64,000 bases of DNA from Periplaneta americana (GCF_040183065.1 NC_091124.1:67739501-67803500); one strand, 5' to 3'. Positions 22,801-31,790 are shown, counted from the stretch's first letter. Numbers and translations: made by a program. Notes: generated by a model from the letters alone, not told the origin.

Positions 22801-24419
22801 ATATTTTAGGGAAAGTGGACATATACCAACAGCTTAATATAAATTGAACTTATAATGGAAATTACTGGAAAACAGTCGAACAGATTATAATGAATGACCC
22901 CTCATTTTGAAGCTTGGCATGTAAGAATTTGCGGAAAAATAGTAGTTTTCAGCGAAATGGCAATTTTCCGATATAATTTTCCTATTTTCCAAAATCCATC
23001 TGTCGTCAGTTTTGAGAACTAATAGCTTTTTAGAATAAAACAAAACCATAAAATAAACATATCAAGGAGGCCATGCCTCCAGGATTGCCAACAGATTCTC
23101 TGGCAGAGTTGGTTGAGTTTGCGAGACACATGCTCCTTCGTAAAATGGGCGAACAACTATAACCTCATGAGATGCGAAGACAGTTTTCTGTAAAATCTGC
23201 AATTGTCGCATTGGAGAATAAAGCATTTTCAGAATGTTGTTTGCAATATTGTGGACATCAACAAACAATGTTACCAGTGAACATGTTTTATGACAGTATA
23301 GTGCTGTTGTTTCAGGCAGATGTAATTTGAAGGAGGAAATCGCTGAACTGTTCACAGTGTTATCTTTCGAGTAATGAAAGCTGGAATGCACAAAATTTCC
23401 TTTGGAAAAAAATAGATGCTAATTTTGATGAAAATAGATGCTAAACATTCAGGTCCCTAGCCATAGGTTATGCTACGTTCTATGATAACATAGACCTTAA
23501 CTCTCATAGGAGACTTCGAGATCAGGACTGTATATATAGTACATTTTTTTGCACGTTTAGCTCTTCATGGAGGTAAACTTTTTTTTCCTATTCGAATTTC
23601 CCTCTTCTAAGTGTTCATTGTTCTCCAGTGTTGTGGGACTGAAGTCTGATTTTCTTTGAAATGTCTTTAATTTTGCCAAAACTTTTTCTTTTCCTTCTTT
23701 TCCAACTCACCAAATTTTGAACATTATGCCAGTTGCAGCCAACATATGACAAGAAAGCTAGATGCTTTTCACGGATATACCAATTTCTTACTCTGTTGCA
23801 CTTGGACCTGTAAGCCATATTTGAAATCCCTATATATATTCCGACTTGTTAGCTTTTTCCCCAGTTCAGTTATGTCACCTAAAGGTACTCATATTCAGCC
23901 ACCAAATGGCATCATAAATCCTAAAATTAACAAAAATGAACTTCTCACGTTTTTTCCTTGTGGTCTTCATATTCGTATGCCCATAATAAGAATACGCATT
24001 TGTAAATTAGCCTATTTCATCATTCTCTTGTACCCCCCTCCAATGAAATCGTTCTATCTCACTTATAGTGGAAGGTGATTTCAGTATTATTATCATTTCT
24101 TTGTCTTTGGCATAATAGAATATTTGACCAGAAGGACATTGTTTTGTTATTCTAGGAAGAAAGAAATTTTCTGCTGGTAGCAAAATTAATTAATTTCCTC
24201 CTGTAGAAGGACATATATGTATATTAAATTCCTAAGAGTGTATTGTTTGTACAGAGAAAGAAGAATAGATCATCACAACCAATAAAACGAGGAAAGGAAG
24301 AAGATTCCAACGATGAATTGTCACCTGCTGACTCTGCCCCCTCAAGTGACTCTAGTGACTCAGACAGTGATCTGCCACTGGTTGAGCGACTTGATAACAG
24401 CAAGCGACAGCAACTCTGA
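7615..24419 (+). CDS. C2H2 zinc-finger protein with AT-hook-like motif (7 coding exons)
   Basis: The coding exons are 7615-7694, 7836-7998, 14195-14433, 17068-17253, 18591-18704, 21448-21574 and 24255-24419. Together they make 1074 nt and 357 residues with every intron phase consistent. Six C2H2 fingers are visible, all with CX2C, a 12-residue spacer and HX3-4H: residues 9-29, 76-97, 106-127, 138-159, 192-213 and 228-248. Fingers 1 and 2 are each split by an intron, so their completion supports the splicing. A basic RPRGRP motif (289-294) matches an AT-hook core. The tail (about 318-345) is rich in Ser, Asp and Glu. The protein is probably nuclear and binds DNA or chromatin. The fingers do not share the standard TGEKP linkers, so this is not a typical tandem array. 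I do not recognise an orthologue and assign no name. The start at 7615 is the first ATG in frame before finger 1. Confidence 0.88.
7836..7998 (+). CDS. Zinc-finger gene, coding exon 2
   Basis: Begins after a TTTTAG acceptor, completes finger 1 (H29), then encodes a Gly, Ser, Lys and Pro-rich linker and the cysteine pair CDVC of finger 2. It ends in phase 0 before GTTAGT. The following intron is 6.2 kb. Confidence 0.88.
8055..8175 (+). repeat. SINE-like tRNA-derived segment in zinc-finger intron 2
   Basis: The phrase GCGTGGTCGAAAGCGTTCAT and a later box B-like GGTTCGAGTC (about 8141) resemble a decayed tRNA-type promoter. A related arrangement (GCGTGGTTTAAGGATTCAT) occurs near 30.17 kb, which suggests a shared family. 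Confidence 0.4.
8176..8865. other. Intron 2 sequence, nothing recognised
   Basis: Intronic sequence of the zinc-finger gene without a recognisable coding or repeat signal. Confidence 0.4.
8866..9130 (-). mobile_element. LINE 3' end, inverted
   Basis: On the minus strand this runs GGCAGGACACGTAGCA, then reading remnants of a G(R)HVARMGES..RPLGRPR type C-terminus, then TGAACCTCTGGGTTCCTTG and a terminal (TAAG)n-like tail at 8866-8880. The same family lies in the opposite orientation at 60.48-60.72 kb. It is 5'-truncated and non-coding. Confidence 0.65.
9131..10774. other. Intron 2 sequence, nothing recognised
   Basis: AT-rich intron with homopolymer runs (for example a G run near 10203 and a T run near 10481). 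No exon, known transposon end or RNA gene can be supported. Confidence 0.4.
10775..10815 (+). mobile_element. Solo mariner-like terminal sequence
   Basis: TA followed by CGAGGTGTGTTCAAAAAATA matches the style of mariner-type inverted termini. No matching opposite end or transposase reading is visible downstream, so only one end appears to remain. Confidence 0.35.
10816..13771. other. Intron 2 continued
   Basis: Contains a (TA)n microsatellite and weak tandem repetition near 13.2-13.4 kb. The open frame on the minus strand at 12008-12436 has no recognisable domain and I do not call it a gene. Confidence 0.4.
12454..12518. repeat. (TA)n microsatellite
   Basis: About 65 bp of TA dinucleotides with a single interruption (CA) near 12471. 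Confidence 0.95.
13772..14001. repeat. Snapback (inverted-repeat) tRNA-like element
   Basis: Left arm GAAAAATTCTCTCTGGCACC followed by AGGATTCGAACCCGGG is repeated inverted on the right as CCGAGTTCGGATCCTGGTGC followed by CGGAGAGAATTTTTCTC. The similarity reaches outward to CCATGCA...TGTGTTATAT on both sides. The minus-strand reading between and across the arms has a box A-like TTAGTGGATAGAGC and box B GGGTTCGAATCC. It is a tRNA-derived element with an inverted partial second copy, in zinc-finger intron 2 just before exon 3. Confidence 0.7.
14195..14433 (+). CDS. Zinc-finger gene, coding exon 3
   Basis: Follows the acceptor TTTTTTCAG. It supplies the histidine half of finger 2 and all of fingers 3 (CPHC) and 4 (CSDC), and ends before GTAAGT. 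Confidence 0.92.
14565..14762 (+). repeat. tRNA-derived SINE (TTACCTGGTTG family)
   Basis: Box B GGGTTCAAATCC (14615-14626) is followed by the shared body AGTTACCTGGTTGGG, TTTTTCCGAGATTTTCCCTC, GCCGGGTAACTTTCGGC and TTGGACCTCGGACTCATTT. It lacks a clean tail. Related copies lie near 44.5 and 54.0 kb. Confidence 0.75.
15175..15465 (+). repeat. tRNA-derived SINE, separate family
   Basis: Box B GGGTTCGATCCCC (15220-15232) follows AACAGCGCTGGACTTGTAAT. The body (GTAACACGGGTTTTCTCCGG, CATCATTTCATCATGGGTG) differs from the other SINEs here. Its 3' boundary is not defined. Confidence 0.55.
15466..16200. other. Intron 3 sequence, nothing recognised
   Basis: AT-rich intron between a SINE and a MITE. 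No coding or structural signal supported. Confidence 0.4.
16202..16450 (+). mobile_element. 249-bp MITE, copy 1
   Basis: Begins TGAAGAGTCCACTGCAAG and ends with the complement CTTGCAGTGGACTCTTCA, with TA on each side. The inverted ends match over roughly 35 bp. The element has no coding capacity and the same length, 249 bp, as copies at 49.3 and 56.9 kb. A TA target and long inverted ends fit a Tc1/mariner-mobilised element. It lies in zinc-finger intron 3. Confidence 0.9.
16453..17067. other. Intron 3 remainder, nothing recognised
   Basis: AT-rich sequence leading to the exon 4 acceptor. Confidence 0.4.
17068..17253 (+). CDS. Zinc-finger gene, coding exon 4
   Basis: Follows TTTGTTAG. It encodes a proline and lysine-rich linker (PPPTKKIK) and finger 5 (CHLC), and ends before GTAAGT. 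Confidence 0.92.
17670..17822 (+). repeat. Partial SINE, forward
   Basis: Carries a degenerate tRNA-like head (box B GGGTTCAATACC, about 17734) and the end segment GGCAAATCCTGGGCCTCATC to CTATCACCAATTCTGTC. The central TTTTTCCGAGG body is missing. It lies head to head with the inverted SINE that follows. Confidence 0.65.
17845..18125 (-). repeat. SINE, inverted, nearly full length
   Basis: On the minus strand: box A-like TAGCTCAGTTGGCTGAGGTG, box B GGGTTTGATTCCC inverted at about 18024, then TGGTTGGGTTTTTCCC, GGCGAATCCTCGGCCTCATC, CTATCACAAATCCCATTGAC and GCTAAATAACCTCG. It is the same family as the complete copy at 22315-22571. Confidence 0.8.
18341..18385. repeat. (TA)n microsatellite
   Basis: A pure TA run of about 44 bp in zinc-finger intron 4, about 205 bp before exon 5. 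Confidence 0.95.
18591..18704 (+). CDS. Zinc-finger gene, coding exon 5
   Basis: Follows GATTGCAG. It encodes finger 6 (CTTC) and a short acidic linker, and ends before GTACGT. Confidence 0.9.
18893..19030 (-). repeat. tRNA-derived SINE, copy 1 of a tandem pair
   Basis: On the minus strand, GTAGCTCAGTTGGTAGAGC (box A) and GGAATCGATACC (box B) are spaced as in a tRNA. Outside the tRNA part lies ACTCGAGTTGTGTGGATAT. A second copy follows about 290 bp downstream. Confidence 0.75.
19183..19325 (-). repeat. tRNA-derived SINE, copy 2 of a tandem pair
   Basis: Same order as the previous copy: the inverted head ending in CAACTGAGCTACCCAGGAAC, the box B complement GGTATCGATCCC, and CACACAGCTCGAGTGGG. 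Both copies point the same way. Confidence 0.75.
19326..19797 (+). repeat. Tandem repeat, about 150-bp unit
   Basis: The phrase TTATGTTTATTTAGTTATG starts at 19327, 19479 and 19626, and a variant starts at 19776. The periods are 152, 147 and 150 bp. Each unit also holds ATCAGTGTTGCCA, AGTGAATATT and TTTGTGTTGTGTGAT. Three units and a partial fourth are present. The array starts at the edge of the adjacent SINE. Confidence 0.9.
19798..21447. other. Intron 5 remainder
   Basis: Holds a long T run (19852-19877). Near 20.63-20.93 kb there are phrases such as GGCCAGCGTCTTTCAACC and GTTCCCAACCAGG, which recall hAT-type element ends but form no confirmed pair. No exon is supported. Confidence 0.4.
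21448..21574 (+). CDS. Zinc-finger gene, coding exon 6 (AT-hook-like)
   Basis: Follows GTTGTAG. A second AG eight bases downstream would lead straight to a stop, so the first is chosen. The exon encodes the RPRGRP motif and a Gln/Pro-rich end, and stops in phase 0 before GTGAGA. Confidence 0.85.
21953..21976. repeat. Short (TA)n microsatellite
   Basis: About 24 bp of TA dinucleotides in zinc-finger intron 6. Confidence 0.9.
22206..22870 (+). pseudogene. ZMYM1-like/hAT transposase N-terminal remnant, split by a SINE
   Basis: Before the SINE the reading SNLLLDKKLELKQSGRPTSQ is visible. After it come NAWICDYEATNRLYCLPC, DLAHLTHKINEHESAQSH and LLEFNILGKVDIYQQL in several frames. These match the TTF-type zinc-finger and downstream region of ZMYM1-like proteins, which derive from hAT transposases: W.C....R..C.PC, then H..H. 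Frame changes and stops show it is dead. A related copy lies at 34.95-35.4 kb. It sits in zinc-finger intron 6. Confidence 0.75.
22315..22571 (+). repeat. Full-length tRNA-derived SINE with 12-bp target duplication
   Basis: Box A TGGCTCAGTCGGTTAAGG and box B GGGTTCGATCTCC are followed by the body TTTTTTCCGAGGTTTTCTCC, GGCGAATCCTCGGCCTCATC, CGACGCTAAATAACCTCGCA, GTTGATACAGCGTC and a short A-rich end. The direct repeat AATATTGTACAG flanks it at 22303-22314 and 22572-22583. The precise duplication defines a 257-bp unit inserted in the hAT remnant. Confidence 0.92.
22871..24254. other. Intron 6 remainder
   Basis: Nothing coding is recognised. The open frames at 23062-23391 (minus) and 23746-24078 (plus) have no domain that I can name. 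Confidence 0.4.
24255..24419 (+). CDS. Zinc-finger gene, terminal coding exon 7
   Basis: Follows TTTGTACAG. It starts with the basic run RKKNR and continues with a Ser/Asp-rich acidic segment (SSDSSDSDSD). It ends at TGA 24417-24419. Confidence 0.85.
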   Translation, partial: RKKNRSSQPIKRGKEEDSNDELSPADSAPSSDSSDSDSDLPLVERLDNSKRQQL

Positions 24420-25094
24420 TGATGCAAAGGGAAAGCACACTACCTCAGTGTTCATTAGCAGTGTCCTCTGCGCTAGTCTTACTTTATGGTGCAGTTCTTA
24501 CGCTTTGTGAAAGCTGCATCACAATATGAACTTGCAGTGCATCTACAGAATCAAGAGGGAGCAGGCTGGAAACAATAAGTTTCATAGCTTAGAAGCAGGA
24601 GGGTGCAAGCTCGTGTGTTCTCTCAGATACCATTCATAAATTTACCTCTTTAAATGTCTGCTCTTTCACAGGTATACATTTTAAATACACCAAAACCTCT
24701 ATCCATCATTTCTGTAGGAGGAAGTAAGTGTAATGATGAATGCAGGAAAACAACAATTGCGGAAATGCAATATAATAAAAAAATAAACTGTAATAGTAAA
24801 GTTCGTTGGCTGCTTAAGTCCAGATTGTTGAAGATCTTCCATTTGACATCTTGCATCCCAATAACAATCTATTATATCTTCACTTTGTGTTGAAGTTCTG
24901 CATTGTAGTATATACTTTCTCTTCATTAGAGAGTTTGGTTACTTGCAGAATATACATTCCAGGGAAGTGTAGATGTTCTATTTACATAAAAGCACAGACA
25001 AACTTGTCTTGTGTATGGTGGAAGAATTTAACAAGTGTTTTGCATGGACTCATTTAGAATTCTTAAAATGCAGATAATAGATTATTATTTTTTA
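24420..25094 (+). other. Probable 3' UTR of the zinc-finger gene
   Basis: Candidate poly(A) signals AATAAA occur at 24774-24779 and 24782-24787, about 360 bp after the stop. They lie in an A-rich run, so either could be chance. The transcript end is not proven. Confidence 0.35.
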
Positions 25095-25350
25095 AACTTT
25101 TCATTTTAAAATTTAATTTCATTTATTGTATTCCATAGATCTAATATGTTGTTGTTGTTTTCTAATGCCAGGTGTTTGACAATAGTCATTTGACCTCTTG
25201 CACTCCAATATTTTTCAAAGATATTGTCATGGTCAGTCACTGAAGCACAGATTTTGAGGTGTTCCGAATCCATTTCTTGGTTTGAGTTGCACACTGGGCA
25301 GTTAGGGGACTGATAAATTCCAATTCTATGCAAGTTTTGGCCAAACATAG
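25095..25350 (-). mobile_element. LINE C-terminal fragment (RNase H/zinc-knuckle end)
   Basis: The minus-strand frame reads NLHRIGIYQSPNCPVCNSNQ, then EMDSEHLKICASV and NIFEKYWSARGQMT. This is the CPVC...EHL...C pattern that closes many jockey-type LINE ORFs. It continues into the terminus GATCTATGGAATACAATAAA. Only the last 80 or so codons remain. Confidence 0.8.
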
Positions 25351-26749
25351 ATCTAATATTAGCATTGAAGCTTTAATATATGGAACAAGTCAAGAGTGTA
25401 ATTGCTAATTGTCTTGTCGAAATTGCAGTACATTTCAACACATACAGAATATGTTTATCATGTTCTTTATTTATTAATGTGCACTTAAAAATTATGTAAT
25501 TTTGACAAATCATGAATGAAATCTGAAACCAACTTGTGCATTCACAACCACAGACTGTATAAAGAGGTTAGTGCTACTGTACAGCACAAGTAAGATTAAA
25601 GTATTTAATAAAGGTACTTGTAAATGGTTGAAAGGATAAATCCCTATAAAAGTAATAATGATCCAGTGTAACTTTTCGGTACAAAGGTGACTTTGTGTGG
25701 CCTGGTGCTCCTCGTTAATACCCAGTGAAAAAATCTGCCAAAAGTTGGATTTCATTTGTTGTTACATGTACATGAGAGTTTAAGTTGTTAGCCATATTAC
25801 ATAATATCTGAAATTTGACCTTCAAACAGCGTTTATTTTTATCAGAAACTGTTTTCAGATATAAATAAATATCTGTATTCGAGAATACATTTTACATGTG
25901 GTATTTTATACATGAATAACTTCCATGTTTACTTGTATTTGCCGACATTTACCAGTAATGGTAGTCTTGTTACAATAATCAGGATTAGGCCACAGTACAC
26001 TGGATTCCTTTTCATATACTTCCTGCTTTGCAAAGAAACAATCCACTTCTGACATTTCTAGTGAAGCACAGAAACAACAAAAGTATTGAAAAGTTTCAGA
26101 GAATAAAGAATTAATGAAAACCCACAAAATTCTCTAAGCTTGTTAATAACTTCATGCATCATCTTCTGGTCATCATTCTTGAAGTGTTCTCTATTTATAA
26201 TATTCATCACGTTATATTGAATACACCTCATCTTTGGAATGTGGCTGCTGAAATATACAACCAGCATCATGCTTTTTACCCATCATTTGTAAGAAGAGGA
26301 AATTCATAGTGAAACATAGTGGAACACGTGTTGTCAGCAAATAGCTGGATACACTACGAAGATAGATAGATAATATTCATCACACTTTTAATTATTCTAC
26401 ATACAGTCAGCAGTGCTATGACATTGTGCTCCAGCACATAACCAATGTAAAGCAATTTGTAATTGCTGTTTTGGTATTGTAACCCTATTCCTTGAAGATT
26501 TATACTCTAAAAAATGGTTTGGTGGCAATCAACAGTTGATTGAATTTATTAGAGGTTAGGTGAAACCTTTTATTATATTCATGTGTCTCTTACATAAAAC
26601 CATAATATCCATTCTAGATCTGAAGATTCTTGGACGTCTTCGTAATATTTTCTTCATCTCTAGACAAGGAATCCATTTCTACAAAATGATTTTCAAAGGA
26701 AATAAGCTATATTGCTCTTAAATATATATATATTACTACTACTACTGTG
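25351..26749. other. Intergenic, nothing recognised
   Basis: AT-rich sequence with short open frames of no recognisable family. Confidence 0.4.
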
Positions 26750-27115
26750 ATGGCATCACAGCCCAAAGTCGAGCCTTAGCCTCCTCAATTTTCTTCCTCC
26801 AACTGTCCCTGTCCTGTGCTAATCTCCTCCAGGCAGTTGTCCCGAGTTAGTCCTGAGAATCGATCGTTACCGCATCTGTTTTAACCAATTCCGAGGCTTC
26901 AATTGAGGCTTCTCAACAAGTAGTTTTTTAAAGTTGTGGGGATGTCAGCCCTACGAACCAACCCTCAACCTGGAGGACCAGGTCTCTGTATTTATGTCCC
27001 CCAAAGACAGGGTGACCCAGCTATACCCCCAGGCTCTGGGTGCTCATTTGATCGCCTTTTACGATCTGTATGAGTTCACAGTGGAACTGTTCTCTTTCCC
27101 GGTCACCACACGGGA
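26750..27115 (-). repeat. Probable LINE-derived repeat
   Basis: The minus-strand reading at 26760-26830 gives DSWRKKIEEAKARLWAV, close to the DRD.WR..I.EAKA phrase at the ends of several insect LINE ORFs. The plus strand beyond it (CAACCTGGAGGACCAGGTCT and on) looks like an unclassified repeat. Boundaries are unclear. Confidence 0.4.
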
Positions 27116-27116
27116 A

Positions 27117-27142
27117 ATATATATATATATATATATATATAT
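27117..27142. repeat. (TA)n microsatellite abutting a DNA element
   Basis: A TA run that directly precedes the left end of the element at 27143. A shorter (TA)n follows its right end. Confidence 0.9.
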
Positions 27143-27737
27143 ACTGCGTGTTCAGTTCAAAGTGTGTCATGGCTCGCTGTATGCCGTCATGTGGCTAGCC
27201 GATGAGCCTAGAGAATTCAATCTTCCTACATTTCCGCAGAGTCGTATTACCCATGTGCCAGAGAAGTTGCCTGGCAAGTATGGCGTTCATTCTGAAGAGT
27301 ACTACTGATATGTACCGTAATGCCAGTAGTGGCAGGAATGTGAACTGTTTGGAAACACGTACTGAGGTGAGTTTTTTTCTTACTGTCGGGATATGGGGAG
27401 AGGGCTAAGACAATTACTTCCGTATTTGTTGACATTAACTTCGACAGTCAACATAGACACGGAGCATTTGACTTGTGTTGTGGTACGCAACCGATAACAA
27501 ATACCCTGTGTACGACTTGCCCGCACAAAACACAGTTGGAAAGAGGTTGTGGTAGCACACAGACCATACAGACCGCCATCTGTTGCTATGACGTTCAAGT
27601 TATACCATACACGTTCTCAAGTTCAGATTGAACGCCTTGAATATAGGCAAATTCTCTGACACATAAGCTGAAACTCGCTTCAAATCGCTGACTCAACAAC
27701 AGTGACGTCATGACACACTTTGAAGTGAACAACCAGT
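27143..27737. mobile_element. Nonautonomous DNA element, 595 bp
   Basis: The left end ACTGCGTGTTCAGTTCAAAG then TGTGTCATG matches, inverted, the right end CATGACACACTTTGAAGTGA then ACAACCAGT. About 27 of 30 terminal bases agree. Both sides are TA repeats, so the target duplication could be TA or longer and cannot be read. No transposase is encoded. The superfamily is not assigned. Confidence 0.75.
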
Positions 27738-28233
27738 ATATATATAATATATTCTCCTACTTACTTTTATCAGTCTCCATTAATTTTATTGATAAAATGG
27801 ACTACTAATTTATTAGGAATGTAAATTAGCAGTACCCATGATTTACTGTATGATACAACATAACTCCTAAATGTGAGTCCTAAACTCCTAACTACTATTT
27901 TTATGAGACAAGTTTCTAGTTTTAGTATTCTCAATTATGAATCTACATTACTTATAAGTAGACTGCTAGTTTTTTTAAGAAGCCCCAGGAAGCAAACAAT
28001 AGGCGGATAGGCAGCAGAGATTTTGTGTTCTTTACTGATAAGCACGAAAGTGTTTATAATATGATAACTGGGCTAAGGATCTATGGGGCAGCACTATGCC
28101 TTGTGGAGCCTGAGAAGCAAGTGACGTGTTCGGTTTCTGTTGACTCACCATGTGGGTAACAGGTATAAGGAAGTTCAAAAATGATATTACAGAACTGTCA
28201 AAAGTTGGTTCTTTCCTTGCAAGAGCTTTTAAG
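27738..28233. other. Intergenic, nothing recognised
   Basis: AT-rich sequence between two nonautonomous elements. Confidence 0.4.
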
Positions 28234-28443
28234 TACCGTCAAATGGGCAAACTTGGAACAGTGTTTAACTTGGAACATTATCGTAGGGTATTTTCATTTT
28301 GTCACAGTAACACCAAACTGTAATAGAACCAATGTACTACACAACAAAGTAACAAGTAAAGATTATGTTGCTACTGTGACAAAACGAAAATACCCTTAAT
28401 GTTCCAAGTTAAACACTGTTTCAAGTTTGCCCATTTGATGGTA
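28234..28443. mobile_element. Foldback MITE, TACCGT family, 210 bp
   Basis: The ends TACCGTCAAATGGGCAAACT and the inverted GGGCAAACTTGAAACAGTG side pair along arms of about 80 bp: AGTGTTTAACTTGGAACAT, GGGTATTTTC.TTTTGTCACA. A 40-50 bp loop lies between. The terminal TACCGT resembles elements at 39612 and 62915. Confidence 0.85.
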
Positions 28444-28635
28444 TCTGAAATAATAAATCTCAAGAATAGTGGAATATTGAAATAATCTGTCTTTCTCATT
28501 CATGCAGTGAACTAAGAGTTTCAGTAAACACTCACTCAGCAATGGATAGTTATGCATAATATGCTAATTTAGAATCCAAGAAAATAGAAGATACTAGCAC
28601 AACCCTGTAGGTGTTACAGTGACGTAGGCTATTTG

Positions 28636-28666
<31 letters not shown>

Positions 28667-30150
28667 GTCTGCTCTCTTCTTTTTTGTCATCCTTCTCCTG
28701 CTGCTTCTTCTGTTTGTTCTTTAAAGTGGGAGGTTTATCCCTTTTGTTTTCTAGCACTCCAGTAATGATTTTCAATTGTTTGTCAATTTGCTATAGTACC
28801 GGTACTTCAAGTATCAGGATGTCAAATACTGATTCATAAGAAACTGTTTGCTCAGTGACTGAGGTACACAAGGTTACAAAGCTGCCACTCAATTAATTGC
28901 ATTGCTTATTTACAAAAACATAGTAACTTTAGTTATCATTATCAGAAACTGTGCTTTGGTCAGGTTTATGGATTAGTTGTTTTTTTTTTATATAGTAAGA
29001 GTGACGATATAAATCTTTAGTTGAAAAAATTGTATAAACAAGAGACTCAGGGAGAAAATGTATAGTGACATAGCTATAAGAGTAGACAGGGAAATGATGG
29101 ATAGATGTTTCATTGTATTTTTTTAGGCACAATATTCTTACTAAAAGTGTTGATACCTAAGTAAATCAGAATTATAAATCTATCACCCAGGTATTCTTAA
29201 CACGTTTAGAAAATAAATTTCTAAACAGTGAACCTGTTCCTTATGATTTTTCCCTCGTCAGTTCTGCTCCCATTCCTGTATTTATTACAATATGTATGCA
29301 TAAATGAATGAGGATGTTGTTAATATCTGTATTTGTTTTCTCTTATGTATCTTCTCTTCCATGCTGACTTCAGTATGTTACTGACATAGGAAGAGAACTG
29401 AAGTAAAGTGTGTGCACCATCATCATATTGATGATGAAGTATATAACTAAGAAACATAACATGAATTTTGTCGTGCTTATCATGTTACTGATTACAGCAT
29501 TAAATATTCTTGATGACTGGAAAAATAATCCCTGTATTTCACGTAGCAAATCTACTTCAATGAATTGAGAATCTCAATTGTGAATATCAGGTTCATAATT
29601 GTTTTTTGCATTTTAGAGTGTGAAATGTTAATTTATTGCAAAATGTTTATATATAGGGAGCATTTTGTAATGAAAGAAGAATTCTTAATCACTGTTCTCT
29701 GAATTATGGTTGTATTGAACCAACCTGTAATATGTATGACCTTTCTTTGGTTTTCATTGTTATGCTTAATGTACCGTAATCATTTTTGTGTTTCTGATGT
29801 ATTGCAAGATTACCAAATAGTCCAGTTAGTGTTGTTCGGTACAGGGAAAGTAGTGAGAACGAATTGTGAAGTGCATGTTACACAGATGCCAAATAAACAA
29901 CAGTGATGTCTACCAAACATTTACTTTAATAATTAACATCTGTGAATTTTAATGGCCTTTGTAGTGACATTATATCAATCCCTGTCTCATTCAAATGTCA
30001 CTTCAAGCACTAATTGGAAAATATATTGACTGTAAAAGATTGTTTTAAATGCAGCTCTTTTTCTCTTCCCATGCTTGTCTTTAGATCTGAGGTTCGCATT
30101 TTCAAACTTAACTGAGGATCATGCATTTTCAAATGTAATAAAACATTCTG
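28444..30150. other. Intergenic, nothing recognised
   Basis: Contains a 30-bp T run near 28635-28664. The rest is AT-rich without supported features. Confidence 0.4.
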
Positions 30151-30475
30151 TCCCTGCACCATAGCTGCGTGGTTTAAGGATTCATGCTTTGGACTAGCAG
30201 TATGGAATTAGCACTGGTTGAATCCTCATGAGGGAAGAAATTTTCTCATGAAATCCCAACTAATGTGTAAGACCATTGTCCAACCCAGCATCGTGATGAA
30301 TTTGGGCAGCTACAGTCAGTAATGAAATCTGGTTTTGTAAGCCAAGCTGAGGGGATCATCATGCTCACCACATTCTGGATGATCATTCATCTCTGCTGGG
30401 ACATGTGGACATGAAGTCAGCAGTTGGTTAGCGTTGGCACTGCATGGCTTGTCACACCACATATTAAAAATAAAA
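30151..30475 (+). repeat. SINE-like segment
   Basis: GCACCATAGCTGCGTGGTTT and a box B-like GGTTGAATCCTC (about 30213) suggest a decayed tRNA-derived head. Its start resembles the segment near 8.08 kb. The 3' limit is uncertain. Confidence 0.4.
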
Positions 30476-30561
30476 CCTCTTTAGCATGATTTTCTTTGAA
30501 AGGAAAACGAAGCAATTTGTTTCATATTATAGACCTGTGACATAAAGAATCCTAACTCTAA

Positions 30562-31787
30562 GGCCCGGTTTTATAAATACTGTTAATCTAAAGATTATGT
30601 TAAACCTAAGTTAAACCTAACCGTGAATTTAACGCAACGTGTCGTATTACAGAGTCTCTGTTAAGTTAAACTGTAGTGGAATACGATTGGTCTTACTGCT
30701 AGGAAAGAAAAGAAGAACATCGCAACTGTTTAATTATATTATTAATTTAAAATAGCTGACACTCGTGAAAAATCTTCATTAAGAAACATCTTTGTTCTTC
30801 GATATCAGAGAGAGTACCATAATAAAACCTAAAGAGGACCAATACCTACTGCATACTTCAGTATGCTTGTCAGACTTAACCTCAAATAGTTTCTTAATGC
30901 TGGCTGCCAACGTTATAGTCCCAAACACAATGCAACCAAACTAAATCTTGCATGACCATTCGCTATTAACTCCATACAGAATCAACTGAGTAATGAAGTA
31001 ATAGTATTAGTGTGCGTATTTTATATATTCTCTAGAATATTTATGAAACAGAATTCAGTCAAACAATGAAATTATTTTTACAAGTCTATTAAAATTAGGT
31101 AATATTATTAGTGTGTTTTTAAATCAGGCCCCATAGTAAATCTTACCAGGAGACTGTCTGCCACACACAGTACAATGCACAATAGGTTTATAATAGATTT
31201 ACAGACACCTTCAAAATCTTCCATCGTTTTCAGTATGTCTACTACCAGAGGAAAAATAGTTCAGTGCAACTAGTAACCAATGGAGAGATTCACCAGAATG
31301 TTTTCAAAAATAAAAAAACATCACTTATCTTTTCAAGTAGTCTTTAAATTCAAACCCTGAAACATATTTTTGCACTTTCTCATTTTTCTGTTTCTTGTTG
31401 TATCCGAGTTTCAATTTTTCGGAACAAGGTTAGGACTATAAGCCTAATTCTGAAGGTTTTCTGTTTTAAAACTTATGTTCACTTATGTATATTTCAGAGT
31501 GGTGCACTCTATTCCAAAAAATTCTTGGCCGCCATGGTCGTTCAGTAATATTGATCATTCACATATCGTCACTCATAAGCTCTTGGAAAACATCTGCAAT
31601 ATCCATGTGTATTGCGGGAACTGTCATCTTGCACTGATGAGCCTTGAACTGCAGTTTAAATGGCAGAGAACTGCCAATCAAGTTAACTCAAGATTAACTG
31701 ATAGGTAAGATTTATAATACGAAGCAGAACGAAAAACTTCAGTTTAAACTGAACGTAAGGTTTAAACGGCATTTATAATACCAGCCC
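30562..31787. mobile_element. PIF/Harbinger-like nonautonomous element, about 1.2 kb
   Basis: Imperfect inverted ends GGCCCGGTTTTATAAATACT and (right end, inverted) GGGCTGGTATTATAAATGCC are flanked by TAA at 30559-30561 and 31788-31790. A 3-bp TAA duplication with GGGC-type ends is characteristic of PIF/Harbinger. Subterminal TTAAACCTAA and GTTTAAAC motifs recur near both ends. No DDE nuclease frame is visible. Confidence 0.65.
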
Positions 31788-31790
31788 TAA

